NCBI GenBank assembly: GCA_009760885.1
Contig: CM019702.1
Span: forward strand, 55,205,446 to 55,269,445
Length of the DNA: 64,000 nt
Origin: Achatina immaculata
Lineage: Eukaryota > Mollusca > Gastropoda > Stylommatophora > Achatinidae
Direction of reading: 5' to 3'
Numbering within the stretch: the first letter of the stretch is position 1; each line of letters opens with the position of its first letter. Position numbers and translations under genes: made by a program. Below, piece after piece: positions 43,700 through 56,147 of the stretch. Under the pieces are notes generated by a model. The model saw only the letters and a list, made by a program, of their open reading frames with translations, was not told the DNA's origin and made no database searches.

Positions 43700-44460
43700 T
43701 TCTTTTTCTTATCGAACTTAAGATAGAAATGTTTTAATCACGATTTTTGTATTACACGGGATAGAAAATTCTAGAAGATTTAGAAATAGAAATTGTATGG
43801 GATATTTAAGAACTAGTATTTTTTTCGCAAAGGGGATTATTAGCATGGATTATGATTAGCATGGATTATGATTAGCATGGATAATTAGCATAATGATTAT
43901 GATGAAAATTTGATAGAGACCGTTTCAAGTGTTTTGATTGAATAAGCTTATTATGAGTTGAGAATAGGTTAGGATGATTCTATTCACATGATTTTCAGAT
44001 TATGTCTTGAAGATTTTTTTAATGATTTAACATTGTGCGTAATGGGTTAGGAAGCAATTCTAGGAATGTGATAAACTGAGCCATATTTTTGTGATGGAAA
44101 AGCTTTCATTGAAAATCTATTTTGATTATTATATATCTTTTTTCATCATGCTGTACTTCCGTCAGTTTATCGCTCCTTTCCTTATATGGCGAACGAGTTC
44201 TCGTCGAGGTTAGGATTGGCTTGATCATTTACTACAATCTTTAATTTCAACATCATCACTGATCACCATTCATTCTTTTCATATTAAACATGTGGTTCAT
44301 TTGTTCTCACTTAAAATCAGGCGTCGGTGATTCTCATACTGTTGTACTGTCTGTGTAACCTGTACAATTAGAATTCTGAGTGAGTAATGTATTGGAATTT
44401 GTAATAGTAGAATACTGGGCAGCAGTCAGGATACTATTATAGACGGCCATCTGTTTTAAG
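43700..44460. other. Unassigned DNA within receptor D exon 3 gap
   Basis: AT-rich, with a small ATTAGCATGGATTATG repeat at 43845-43890. No gene or family recognised. Confidence 0.35.
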
Positions 44461-45298
44461 GCGTCAAAGTGCTTTTAATCTGAACAGAACAAATAAAAAT
44501 ATAATTAATATTTCTTTCTTTGTTTCTGACTGTCTTCGTTTCTTTCAATCCTCATTTGTTTCTTTGTTTGTTTCTTTCTTTCTCTCACAATTCCAAACCC
44601 TGAAATTTCAGTGCTGCATATACATTGTGTCTTAAGTCATACAGCTACTTGGTAATTTCCAAGTATGGTTTTAAGAAGAAATAGTTTTAACATGAGGTGT
44701 AAGCCATCATATCGTCTTTTAACTAGAAAACAGATAGTCATATTATCCGTGTGTCAACTTAACGAAAGAGATGCATTCCATTCGAAATTGGATTGATCTT
44801 TAAATTCGTATAGTTACTCATCAAACAAAGTTTGCTTTACTAATTAAGAAAAATATCATTTAACTCTCCATATCAAAGGAATAATAACATTTAAAATGAA
44901 CAACCAGCCAGTAGAAAACAACATTAGCTGCGTTAATGACTCATCTAATACTCAAAAAAGCTATAATGCAAAAATATCTTTCCAGGGTAATTATTGCTGC
45001 GATCCACATGCTCACACAGATGAAGTTTACATGTGGCAGTGAAAAGATGAAGAAACAAACTTCTATGGGCTCGAAAAGCAAGTTGGCTGTAATCATTGAC
45101 GGGCTGAACATAGCACCTAATCCCAGGAACATTATAAGTGAGCCTAAGTCAGAGACTGCGAGACCTGTGAACAATCATAGGGAGTTCTCCTACATCGCAA
45201 AATGAGCACATGAAGAATAAAGAAACATTTATTCCTAGTTGTATTGCTACATAAGTTTACCAATTAAATATTAATGGCCACTAGTCACAATAAACAGA

Positions 45299-45519
45299 CA
45301 TGTGCTCCGAATGACTGACAACTCACTACCAAAAATAGCACTAAGATGGACACCACAGGGGAACAGAAGTAAGGGTAGACCAAAAGAGACATGGAGAAGA
45401 ACAACAGAAAGGATGTTGAGCAATAGAGGGCTCACCTGGGCAAGAGCAGAAAAAAAGGCGAAGGACAGGCATTTGTGGAAAACCCTTGTGGAAGCCCCAT
45501 GTGCCCTGAGCACTTAAGG

Positions 45520-45562
<43 letters not shown>
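45299..45562 (+). mobile_element. LINE 3' end (gamma family) with (GA)n tail
   Basis: Encodes LRMTDNSLPKIALRWTPQGN, RPKETWRRTTERMLSNRGLT and HLWKTLVEAPCALST, then TAAGGTTCA and about 19 GA units (45525-45562). Confidence 0.75.
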
Positions 45563-45563
<1 letters not shown>

Positions 45564-45659
45564 CACAATAAGCGATTTTACAAGATATTTGAATGTTATT
45601 TATGAAGAGTTCTTTTCCTGATAAGAGAACGAAGGTGGCTAATAACTATCTATCAATCA

Positions 45660-46190
45660 ATCATGTACCGTGCCGCGTCGCGTAGGCGATCATTTCTCTC
45701 CACAATTTCCTGTCTTTAGACTTGATTATGAGACCTACCGGTGACTTTCTTCCTAGCTACACTGACAGTTCATCCAGGAACTTCTCTCTCTGTCTTCCTC
45801 TGCCTCTTCTTCCCTCAGTTTTTTTCCAGTTGCCACAATGTGTTCCAATTTTCCTCTTGTCAGAAAGTGTCCTACAAATCTCGCTTGTCTGCCTCTGATC
45901 TTTGCTGTAATTTGCCTTTTAACGCCAGCCTCTCTTAAGACGTCTTCGTTGGTTTTCTTGGCTGTCCATGATACCTTCAACATCCTTCTTATGAACCACA
46001 TTTCCATGGCCTCCATTTCTTTCTGTACTCTCTTATTCATGGACCATGCTTCACATCCTTAAAACAAAAATGGCTCCATGTAATATTTAAGTACTCAAAA
46101 TCTTGTTTCCATTGATATAGATCTGTTGTACAAGATGTTTCTCATTTTCAGGAATACTGACTTGGCCTGAGCACGTCTGCTTTTTATTTC
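45660..46190 (-). mobile_element. LINE 3' part (delta family)
   Basis: The minus strand encodes QKEMEAMEMWFIRRMLKVSW, DVLREAGVKRQITAKIRGRQ and ARFVGHFLTRGKLEHIVA, the C-terminal region of a further LINE reverse transcriptase with the R-Q-x-R-F-x-G-H signature. Related to, but distinct from, the fragment at 1-235. Confidence 0.65.
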
Positions 46191-46229
46191 ATTGTGACAT
46201 TACCCATCACCTGTTATAATTGTTCCACA

Positions 46230-47756
46230 GTTCCCGAATCTATCAACTATCCTAAGGAATTAAATCTATCAGCAGTTGTAAAGACTGTAATAGCCGGAGG
46301 TGGGATGGAGGATAAGCTCTCCTATCCAATTAAATGTCTCCAACGCGTAACTTCTGACAGTCCAAGTCCACCCCTGGCCTACTCGTGGCGAGACAGGAGA
46401 CGGGGCGAAAGGCGAGTATCTGAAAACCAGACTCTTCGGGTAGATGGGACTCGTTAGCCTTGGTTGGTAGCTCATCTAGGAGAAGGAAAACTCTGATTTC
46501 AAACCCCCTGCTGCCTTGTAGGGTAGGATTTGGCCAGAGTCAAAGGCTAGTGGAGTAAACCATAAACAAACCGGTGGAAGGCAAGGGGCATTCCCAAGGA
46601 CAATCATGACAATGCACAATTCGTTGAATCATAACGTTAATGAGGGTTCCAGTGGAATCATCTCATCCGGTAGGGACTATCACGTGCGACATGTGATACC
46701 AGATCGTCATCCAACTACTGTACGCAAAGAAAACACAAGTAACACCACAGTAGCTGCAATATGGAACATTAGAACACTAACAGAACTTGGAACACTGGAG
46801 AACATCGAACAAGAAATGAAAAGAATGGAAATTAACATCCTTGGTTTATGTGAAATGAGTTGGACTGGAGCAGTAAGCAGAGATCATAAAGACTTCAAAT
46901 AATATATTCGGGGGTAATCAGTGTGGAAATTGGGTTGGCATAATATTGGATAAGAAGACAACAAGAACCGTGAACAATAGATACAAATCTCATCCAAGTA
47001 TACGCACCAACTTCAGAAAGCTCTGATGATGAGATAAAAGAATTTTACAACAATATGGACATGGCAACGAAACAGCGCAAACCATAGAAAGTAAACTTTG
47101 TGCTGGGTGACTTAAACGCGAAAGTAGGGACTGAACAAGACAATGAAGCTACTGGCAAGTATGGACTAGGAATCAGAAACAAGAGAGGAGAGATGATGTA
47201 TGAGTGGGCAGAAAAGAATAAAATGATAATATGAAATACTTGGTTTCAACAACACCCAAGGCGACTATGGACATGGAAAAGCCCAAATAATAACATACGT
47301 AACCAGATATATTACATTATGATCAACAGAGGATTCAGGAACCCACTAATATACGTGAAAACACGACCAGACCGCAGCAGTGACCACATCCGAGTTGTAG
47401 GAAAAGTGAGAATCAGGCTAAAGAGGTTAAAGGTAGCACAGCTAAAAACAAAGAACTAGACAGAGAGCTGCTACGGAAAGATAAAGTAATACAAGAACAA
47501 TATAGGACCATAGTACACAATAGGTATAATGTTATAGAGAAGATTGAAACGATTGATGAACAACGGAATATTCTTAAAGACTCTATTCAACAAACATCTA
47601 TCGAAATCTTACCTCCAAATAAACGACACGCCAAACAGGACTGGATGACAGACGCAATTTTGCAACTAATGGATCGAAGAAGAAGTGTTAAGGAAGATAA
47701 AGATGAATATGACAAAATAAATAAAGAAATAATACACACATGCAATAAAACTAATA
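46230..47756 (+). mobile_element. LINE leader and endonuclease domain
   Basis: 46230-46600 is a GC-richer leader resembling 55440-55580. From about 46740: AAIWNIRTLTELGTLENIEQ and ILGLCEMSWTG (endonuclease start), then VYAPTSESSDDEIKEFYNN, FVLGDLNAKVG, RSSDHIRVVGKV and finally WMTDAILQLMDRRRSVKED. The DLNA and SDH motifs mark the apurinic-endonuclease fold. Breaks occur at several points and the reverse transcriptase is absent. Confidence 0.7.
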
Positions 47757-48170
47757 ACTATACTATGTAATAAAATATCATGGAGACATTCCAGTATTCC
47801 AACTATCACATCATATATTCTATCAAATATGTGTGTGTATGTGTGTGTAAATGATGGAGCTGTGTTGCTTTTATGTGGGCACATATTATTGTGTATTGTG
47901 AATAACCAATTAGTGAATATAACCAGAATAACCAGTGCAGTGTATTGTGAAAAATTGATATTAAGTTCTATCTAAAATTAAATACGTTCATCGCAGTGCA
48001 TTTAATTATTCCATTCACAAATTTTGGATAATTTTATATGCTAAAGATAATGGTCGTGAGAAATATAAAACATCTAAAATATTATTTCAGCCAAGTACTG
48101 AACTTATACGCAGTGATGTTGTCCGGTGTGCAAAGTATATGTATGTTATGCTTATGGTTAAAGAGACGGT
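47757..48170. other. Receptor D intron 1, AT-rich
   Basis: A short TG-rich stretch at 47829-47849. 48060-48135 resembles intron 1 blocks of receptors B and C. No gene. Confidence 0.35.
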
Positions 48171-49300
48171 AAAGACAGCTCATGACCACTGTTCACCAGA
48201 CGCCTACATAGATGCTCCAATCTACTCCTCAGTATATCCCTCAGCGTACAGCGACTAAGTGTGGTCAGTTCGTTGTTGACTGACAGTGCCTCTCACATGC
48301 TGGTAATACCTCCCATTCCTTGCTATGACATTATTCACTCTCAAATCGTGTATCCGAGACAGTGATATCAAGTCACCTCTCTCAAAGTCTTCCGCTATTC
48401 CAAGCTCTCTGAAAGCACTGACAGTGTCACCGCGATCCATCGGCTTGACAATCACCTATGACCTGGTTAAGATATGAAGCAAATACTGCGATCTTTTGAT
48501 CTATGAAAGGACCAGCCACTTCCTGCCCACCCAACCAGTTAGAATCTTACGGATTGTGCTCTTTGAGTCGCGCAAAGCACAGTCACTGCTATAATCTTGT
48601 AATTACAACCAGATAAATGCGTTCGTTACTACTATCATATCCATCACCATGTTGCTGGTTATCAGTGCATAGGCACCGCTAGTTTCCTGCAAGAAGGTGC
48701 GGTGAATGCTCAGGCGCTCTGCTGATGGCGCACACAAGACCTATCCGTGTGGATCATAGCATCTACATCGCTAATTTTTCGAATAAGATTGCATTAACCT
48801 CTGCATCGACAACAAAAAAGTTCTTCTCTCTGCAGGTTCTTTCGTATGTGAAGATGCCAGGAAAGATGTCGCTGAAATCTAAAGGCAGGAATGATGCTAG
48901 TCAGTCCACATACCTGTTGGACGACGTCTTCTGCGCATCGCAGTCGGGTTTTGCCTTTCTTCAGCCTCCAGCTCTCTTTTCATCTACGAAGATCTCTATG
49001 TAATCATTCTCCGTATCTGCGCTTACAATGACGTGTGTGAATGCCCTCCAAATCTTCATTCAGAACTCCATAGCGGGAAAATCGAGAAGGAATCTCATCG
49101 CCAACATGGGATGTATTTAGAGCAACATCAGATAATGCACGTGGCTTCATTTTCCACCTTTTCCAGTCTTTCATTCTATGGCAGGCTGAAAGTGACTCGC
49201 TAATCGAAAGGACCAACCAGATAGGTAAATACAGCAATAATGAATTAATCTCAGTTAAGAAAGTCTGAAAATATAGGCAACTCAAACATCAATATAGCAT
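48171..49300. other. Unrecognised, moderately GC-rich segment
   Basis: Several open frames of 60-95 codons on both strands (for example 48255-48455 minus, 48725-49003 plus, 49004-49285 minus) without known motifs. Base composition differs from the surrounding AT-rich intron, suggesting an unclassified decayed mobile element. Confidence 0.3.
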
Positions 49301-49579
49301 TTAATCCTTAAGATTCAAATGACGAGATTGCGGACTTTATTGCGGACTATTGTGTCCGATAATTTCAGTGATATAACATTAGTATTATTTATTCAATATT
49401 ATAAACACTTGTGTTTATGAAAGCAGGCCCCAAAATCACTTTTCTTGCAAAAAAGATTTTGTTTCTGGAGAATAAAACAATTAAGCAACCCTATAACAGT
49501 TTGATTATAATATCCTTTTCATCGTAAAATGATCAGTTCCCATCGTCATCACTATTGCTATTGCATTTTGTTCTCAAAT

Positions 49580-50330
49580 TCAGTGTTATATATATATATA
49601 TATACACTAGCGGATTATCCAGCGTTGACCAGATATTTATTTATCCCAATAAACAAAGTTAAATTCATTTCCACAACCTTCCAGACGGTTCTAGAACGTT
49701 CTATTCAGTTCCACAATCTTCTAGAAGGTTCTACAATGTTCTGTTCCTTCTGTTCGACTAAACGTGGGCTTAATTGTCATCAGGTCTGTCACCAATCCGC
49801 TTAGCGACCCGAACACTATGGATTCGACACTAATCTCGGTCAATTTTGAACATTTTATTTTTCACCGCTTCTCACACCACGCGCGGGCCCACCTCCCCTC
49901 CCCATGCCGATTGCGGCTGAACTTGCGAGTGTCATTATTCATCTCAATATTTATCGGTCGTTTTCACCACATCCCGCCACCAACAGTAGGCCCTCCATGC
50001 CTATGGAGGCTGAACTTGGACTTAAACGTCATCGGGAGTGTCACTATTCATCTCAGCGACCCCCAAAACTATGGATTCGACACCAATATCGCTCATTAGC
50101 CATTATTTTTACATGTAACCCCTACCCCTAGGGTCATAGGGGTATCCTATGGATGATCTAACCCCCACTGTGTTTTGACAAGTTTGTAAGTAACATGAAT
50201 GCCAAGTTTGGTTGAAATTGCTCCAGGCATTCCAGAGTGACGCTGAAACTTACATACATACATACACACACGTTCATATATATGGCGTGACGTGCAAGAT
50301 GGCGGACGTTTTTTTTTAACGCTCTCGCCG
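49580..50330. repeat. RTE/SINE-like 3' end with CATA tail
   Basis: 49885-50100 contains related sub-blocks (CGACACTAATCTCGGTCA and CGACACCAATATCGCTCA). At 50190-50280 GCCAAGTTTGGTTGAAATTG through GTGACGCTGAAACTTACATA precedes (CATA)n, a recurrent 3' end of invertebrate short retroelements. Family from memory. Confidence 0.4.
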
Positions 50331-50379
50331 GCATGCAGAAATCAGCGGAATTCCGCTTGATCTGTCACACATCATGTAT

Positions 50380-52832
50380 CGGGACTTGGGCATAAGGCTA
50401 ACAACCTTATCCTGGGATCTATTTAGAGAAGACTCCAGATGGGAAAAAAGATATCATTACGGAAACTCGCAGAGAAACTACCCGAGCATCAGGGATGCCA
50501 ACTCCGAGGAGCTCATTCGTCGGCCCCAAACATGTGACAAAGATTGGATTCTGGAATGTGAGAACGATGGCAGCACCAACAAAAACTACTCAGGTCATCA
50601 AAGAAATGGAGAGATACCATCTAGACATACTGGGCATCAGCGAAATGCGATGGCCAGAAGCAGGTAAAACGGTAAGTTAATAATACATTCAGGCAGAAAC
50701 GACGGTAAATTCCGGGATGGGGTGGGCATCATTATGTCAAACGTAGCAGCAAAGAGCCTTGTAGAATGGGAACCAGTGAACAGTCGTATAATAAGAGCAC
50801 GATACAATCTAATACACGGAAGAGTGACAATAATACAGTGTTATGCATCCACGAATGATGCAGATGATGTGAAAGACGACTTTTATCACCAACTACAACA
50901 AATCATCAACAAAGTCCCTAAACACGACATCCTAATTGCTATGGGGGACTTCAACGCTAAGGTAGGGAAAGATAATACCGACGTTGAAAAAGTAATGGGA
51001 AAAGAAGGAATTGACATGGTTAATCAGAACGGAGAAAGATTAAATGAATTGTCTAACAGAGGGCATGGTCATTGGAGGCACAATATTCCCACACAGAGAG
51101 ATACATAAAACAACGTGGATATCTCCAGATGATAGAACTAGAAACCAGATAGATCATTTTTGTATTAGAAAGCAATACAGAACATCTCTCATAGATGTAA
51201 AGGCTTATAGGGGTGCAGATGTCAAGAGTGATCACAACATGTGCATAGGGAAAATAAAACTAAAATTGAAAAGCCAACACAAGAAATCAGTACACAGAAA
51301 GATAAACAGCCACAGCCTACAAGAAGAAAATACTAACATTAATTTCAATCAGGAACTTGCCAAATCAATCCAAAACACCCAATCAAGTTGATGAGATAGG
51401 TATAGATGAGTTATGGAATTCTCACAGCACAGCCATCATCACAGCAGCAAAAGCAAGCGCTGGACTGAAAAAACCAAATAGAAAAGCATGGATATCAGAT
51501 AAAACATGGAAGTATATACATGAAAGACGAGCAGTCAAATTAGACATGTTGAATGCAAAAACAGATCTTGGAAAAGATCTGGCGAAAGCAATATGCAAAG
51601 AAATAGACAAGAAAATAAAAAGTTCAGCTAGAAGGGATAAAATAGAATTTACAGACAATATGGCGAAAGAGGCAGAAAAAGCAGCAAAAACAGGAGACAG
51701 CAAAACTTTATATAACTTACAAAAAAGGCTAACAGGTAATATTATATCTAAAGAAAGACCAATCCTTAGCAAAACAGGAACCCTATTAATATCAAATAAA
51801 GACAAAAAGCTAAGATGGGCTGAACACTTCCAAGAAATACTTAATCGACCATACCCAAAAGAATTGTTAAACCTTGAAACTGACTTACCAGCCCCATAAC
51901 TAAATGTCAACCTAGATTAAATTAAATTGCATGAAATTGAAACAGCAGTGAATTTAATGGCTAACAACAAAGCTGCAGGTAAAGATGAAATAACACCCGA
52001 AGTGGTAAAAGCTATCAATAGTGACAACATGAGACAACTACAGAGAATGTTTAACAAGATTTGGAAAGAAGAAAAGGTCCTTTCTAATTGAAAAAAGGAA
52101 TCATTGTTAAAATACCAAAAAGGCAACCTTAGTGACTGTAGCAACTGGAGAGGAGTAGCCTTAATATCAGTTGTGTCAAAAGTATTTTGCAAGGTCATTT
52201 TGAATAGACTTAAAGATATAGTGGATACTGCAATGAGAGAAGAACAAGCATTATTTAGAAAAGGGAGAAGCTGTCTCGACCAGATCTTTACTCTCAGAAT
52301 AATACTTGAAAAACATCTTGAAAAGCATAAACCATTAATACTGAACTTCACAGATTTTAAAAAGGCATTTGATAGCATACACAGATATTCATTATGGAGA
52401 ATTTTATGTCTATATGGAATACCATCTAAACATCATTAAGGACATATACAATGGATATGTTTGTGCAGTCAAGACAGAAGAAGGGATGAGTGAATGGTTC
52501 CAGATTGAAACAGGTATGAAACAAGGATGTATACTGTCTCCTTTATTTTTTTGGGATTACAATAGACTTCATAATGAAGAAATGCTGCACAGGTAACACA
52601 GGTATCGACTGGGTACATGGGACCCAACTAGAAGATCTTGATTTTGCTGTAACATAACTCTTATCAGTAATAATTTGAATTACATGGAAGAAAAACAGAT
52701 AGCCTGTCTTTACTGGCTAGCAAAATAGGACTTGAAATTAACAAGGACAAAACAAAAATAATGAAAATTCCCATCAATCAAAATGGAAAAATGCACACAG
52801 AAGGGACAGATATTGAAGAAGTAAATCAATTT
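50380..52832 (+). mobile_element. LINE with endonuclease and reverse transcriptase, inactive
   Basis: The longest element here. Endonuclease: KIGFWNVRTMAAPTKTTQV and ILGISEMRWPE (about 50545-50660), IAMGDFNAKVG (50935-50968), VKSDHNMCIGKIK (51222-51260). Linker: WISDKTWKYIHERRAV (51480). Reverse transcriptase: NKAAGKDEITPEVV (51967), NLSDCSNWRGVALIS (52125), LNFTDFKKAFDSIH (52340), METGMKQGCILSP-like text (52510). The FADD catalytic box at 52640 is broken to DLDFAVT and a stop. Stops at 51108, 51899 and others split it. The 3' end is lost in a (CATA)n tract. 5' leader not identified. Confidence 0.8.
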
Positions 52833-52906
52833 GCATACATACATACATACAGGCATATAAAAATATTTAATGAATACATATATATATACATGCATACATA
52901 CATACA

Positions 52907-52940
<34 letters not shown>

Positions 52941-52945
52941 CATAC
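52833..52945. repeat. (CATA)n microsatellite
   Basis: CATACATACATA tracts at 52833-52850 and 52888-52945 with TATA interruptions, at the truncated 3' end of the LINE. Tyr/Cys/Met-rich open frames here are repeat artefacts. Confidence 0.9.
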
Positions 52946-53964
52946 ATACATATATTCATTTGAGATATTACACACAGTCAGACTATTATTTGTCAAAGAG
53001 GAAGGTAATGATAAAAAAAGGTATACACTATTACATATTTCTAAAAAAATCACTGCAATGGCTTACTCTGCATCCTTTTGTCATCAGTTACGAGCTTATT
53101 GTGTGTTGGTAACATTTTTTATATGTTCAAAACAATGAGGCTTTCGTACAGTAAAGTCTATGATTTTTTTGTTAATTGTGTGTTGGGGTTTTTAAATGTC
53201 AGTGTTAGTATTAAAACACGGATTATCATTTGATATATTGTTATTGTTTGTGACTTTTTTACCAAGTAGAATTATGTTGATGTAGTCTTTAAAATCATGT
53301 ATGTTTGTTACTAGACCAGAAACGTCAATTACTTGACACAACACTCCGTAGACAACCCACGTGAACGTTAACATTGCGTCATCGCTGACTCCAGAGTCAT
53401 CAGTTACTTTCTGGTGACTGGAGGATAAATGTCGGGTCAGTTTTGATCTTCTTCACAGACTCCGTTAGGTCAGAAGGTGAATCATACATGAGATTAGTTC
53501 TAGTCATGTCAAGTTGTGAATATGACATCCAGAGCTGTATTGTGGTGAAATTTTGTTTTGTTCTGTTATAGTCTATTTTAATTAAAATTATTTACCATCA
53601 ATAAAAATCTAAGTACTCATTAACAGCTTATTTCGATTACGTCGTTTCTTCAGTTTGTTTAGTGACGATTTTTTATTTTAAAAGTGCAGATCTTGACATA
53701 GTATACCCATCATTTCCTTCCTTACACACTCCCACTGACTGTCCCCCTCCACTACGCTCCTGACAATCTCCCTCTGACTGTCCCCCTCCACTACGCTCCT
53801 GACATTAGAACAGCAACAAATTCCTACTTGGTGACGAAATACCCATACATTATGAAATGCACTAACAACAAATACATCTAAAATCGTGTCTATCACATTC
53901 TATTAATGTCACTAGCCTACTGGGCTAACTCGGACTTCACTAAAGTAATACATGACAGTAGGTC

Positions 53965-56147
53965 CTCATTTCAGTTGTGTTGAATATATAGAAATGTTAA
54001 TAACATTTAATACACACTGAAATATATCAAATTAAGTGTATTTTGTTAGAATTAATAAAGTGACATTTTAATACAGCCGAGTGCCACATAGATTAGCATC
54101 ATATTGCCTTAGCCAAACTTTTACAATTCAAGTGCAATTTTAGGTTGCTAAGTTTCAATCTTGTAATTCTTTCATGAACATACAGTCTTAAGTGTATGTA
54201 TTTACCACGTTTGTTATGTGTGATTTTAGTTTAGCTAATTATGGGTTAGACTTATGAGACATGAGACACATTTCTTTGTGCTGGAAATTGTAATCTTTAC
54301 ACTTTAATAAGACAAAAGAAACAAAATTATAGCTGTAAAATTGCAAAATGTGCATTTATCTGAAATATCTCTTGTATGTAATGCATGACTTTTAAATCTT
54401 CCTTTTATTGACCACCTTAAAAGTGATGGAGCAAGTTAAGCAGGTCTACGAAGGATTGTGCATGACATCTTCAATGTGCCTATCATTAATATTGATTTCC
54501 TGATGTTTTAAGAGCTGAGAGTAAGGACGCCACGAACTGACAGGACATAACATAAAAGTTTAATGTATAAACTAGGAAAAAAGTCGGAACAGCTTTATTA
54601 CTTGACGTTTACAACGACGGGACGTCTCGGCTCTAGCCTTCTTCATACAAACACAAACAGGAGAAAGAATCAGACAGAGGGGACAAACTATAGTTTCACA
54701 AGAAATTTATGTAAAAGTAATACTTTTTTTTAAATAAAAAAATGAAAAAATGTATGAATAATTAAGGTAGAACTCGTAAAACCAATTTTCAGACGGTCGT
54801 TGTTATTTTAGTATCAGAGCTTTACTGCAGTGCCTCGTGTATAGTTTTTTTTTTTACTTATACACTAATGATTGTATTTTAACAGAAAAGTTGTAGAAGC
54901 AGTTTATGTTGAGGACATCAGAAGAAAAAAAAGACAAATTCGTAATCGTTTCAATAATAAATGTGTCATTTAAATATGACTGTAAGTTGGGGAAAACTCG
55001 AATGTTTGGACAGAACCTGTAAGTCCAAGTCTGTTGGTCGCAGACCAGACCTTGACATCCATAGCTACAGAAGGGTGTATTACCTAGATGTACCTCACAT
55101 GGGCTAAAGAAGGGACTAAACCAACCATTTTCATTGGACAACAGCAGACCACATTAAGAATTCAGACTATCTATTATTCATAACAGGTGATAAATAAACT
55201 AGGAACCGGTCATTCTTTTTGAATGTTTTTTTAAGAGTTGAAACTCGATGAGTAAGATAACACGCCAGTATTTTAGGGAAACGATAAAATGTCTCTCAGC
55301 CAAATTCCCAGATTAGTGGCGTCTACTAGAGGTCATTTCCATGTGTTATACTTTGAAATAACAATGCAAAAATGGTAAATTAACCTACTAAATAGAAAGC
55401 TGATTGGTTCTAAGGACTGCAAACGCGCCACAAACAGCCTCTGGCAGTCAAGTCCAGCTCCTGGCCTTCCCGTGGCAGAACTGTTTAAACTGACAGGAGA
55501 AGGGGCGAGGGCGAATATCTGGCGCCTGAAAACCAGTTACTTACGGTAGATGAGTGTCACGTTTGGTAGCTCATCTGCCGCTGTTGGCGAGATCTTCAGC
55601 TGCCGTGCGTGGAGCGGTGCTCTTCCCGGCCAATGAAGAAATCTGCAAATGAGGTTGCCGCGCAGCATCACTGCGGAAAAGGTGGTTGAAAGAATAAAGC
55701 GAAGCAAACAGTCAAATCACGGCACCTCTGGTCTGGAGGTCGGCCACGTCCTGAGTGCAGTCATATCGTGTGAAATGCATGAACCGGTTTGTCCCAGAGG
55801 TTAAGTCACTGCTGGCTTGACTTTTCAAATGCCGCGCGTGGAGTGAAGCTCCTCCCGGTTAAGGAAGTAAATGCGGAAATAAAGGTTGCTGTGCGGCGCC
55901 GATGGGAAAAGGTGGTGGAAAGTGAAGTTTAACCTGGTATGTCCAGTAGTATCGCTACGAGAGCTATACCACGGCACCTCTGCTCTAGAGGCCGCCTACG
56001 TCCGAAATACACCTACACTGGTGAAATATGCCTAAACCGGCACACACCAGGGGTGGAACTCGATGGCTAGACATGTCATGCCACCTCCGCTCTAGAGGTC
56101 GGTAACGCCTGATAAACACCCATACTGGTGAATTTTGCCTAAACCGG
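53965..56147. repeat. Recent tandem duplication, unit 1 (2183 bp)
   Basis: Nearly identical to 56148-57745 apart from a 582-bp extra segment (54230-54811) and a few single-base or homopolymer differences, such as one A/T change in the pair at 54900 and 56501. Both units start at CTCAT. They contain a 95-codon open frame on the minus strand and, in the second half, the GC-richer LINE-leader-like sequence. Confidence 0.95.
54230..54811. mobile_element. 582-bp segment present only in unit 1
   Basis: Flanked by ATTTTAG at 54223-54229 and 54805-54811. Its middle (54555-54690) reads on the minus strand like a Penelope-like 3' end: AAGGCTAGAGCC, GAGACGTC, then AATAAAGCTGTTCCGAC. Either an insertion in unit 1 with a 7-bp target duplication or a precise deletion in unit 2. 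Confidence 0.6.

Larger units (their letters stand above)
43022..53452 (-). pseudogene. Receptor D pseudogene (three damaged exons)
   Basis: Exon 1 (53452-53263) keeps GVSDDAMLTFTWVVYGVLCQ but has lost its ATG, carries a frameshift in the N-terminus and has a 24-bp in-frame deletion in TM1. Exon 2 (45164-44959) reads LAVSDLGSLIMFLGLGA through IAAIITLERYFCIIA but lacks the last nine bases and the donor site. Exon 3 survives as 44479-44461 (acceptor and IKSTLT) and 43105-43022 (a stretch matching PLRNKT region bases), 1.36 kb apart, with everything after lost at an alpha LINE junction. Exon order, spacing and strand match B and C. Confidence 0.75.

Noticed and set aside
51422..52378. 162- and 153-codon minus-strand open frames
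   Set aside because: Shadows of the plus-strand LINE linker and reverse transcriptase frames, which carry the recognisable motifs.
52710..53112. Open frames with Tyr-Cys-Met or Thr-Tyr-Ile-His repeats
   Set aside because: Translation of the (CATA)n microsatellite.
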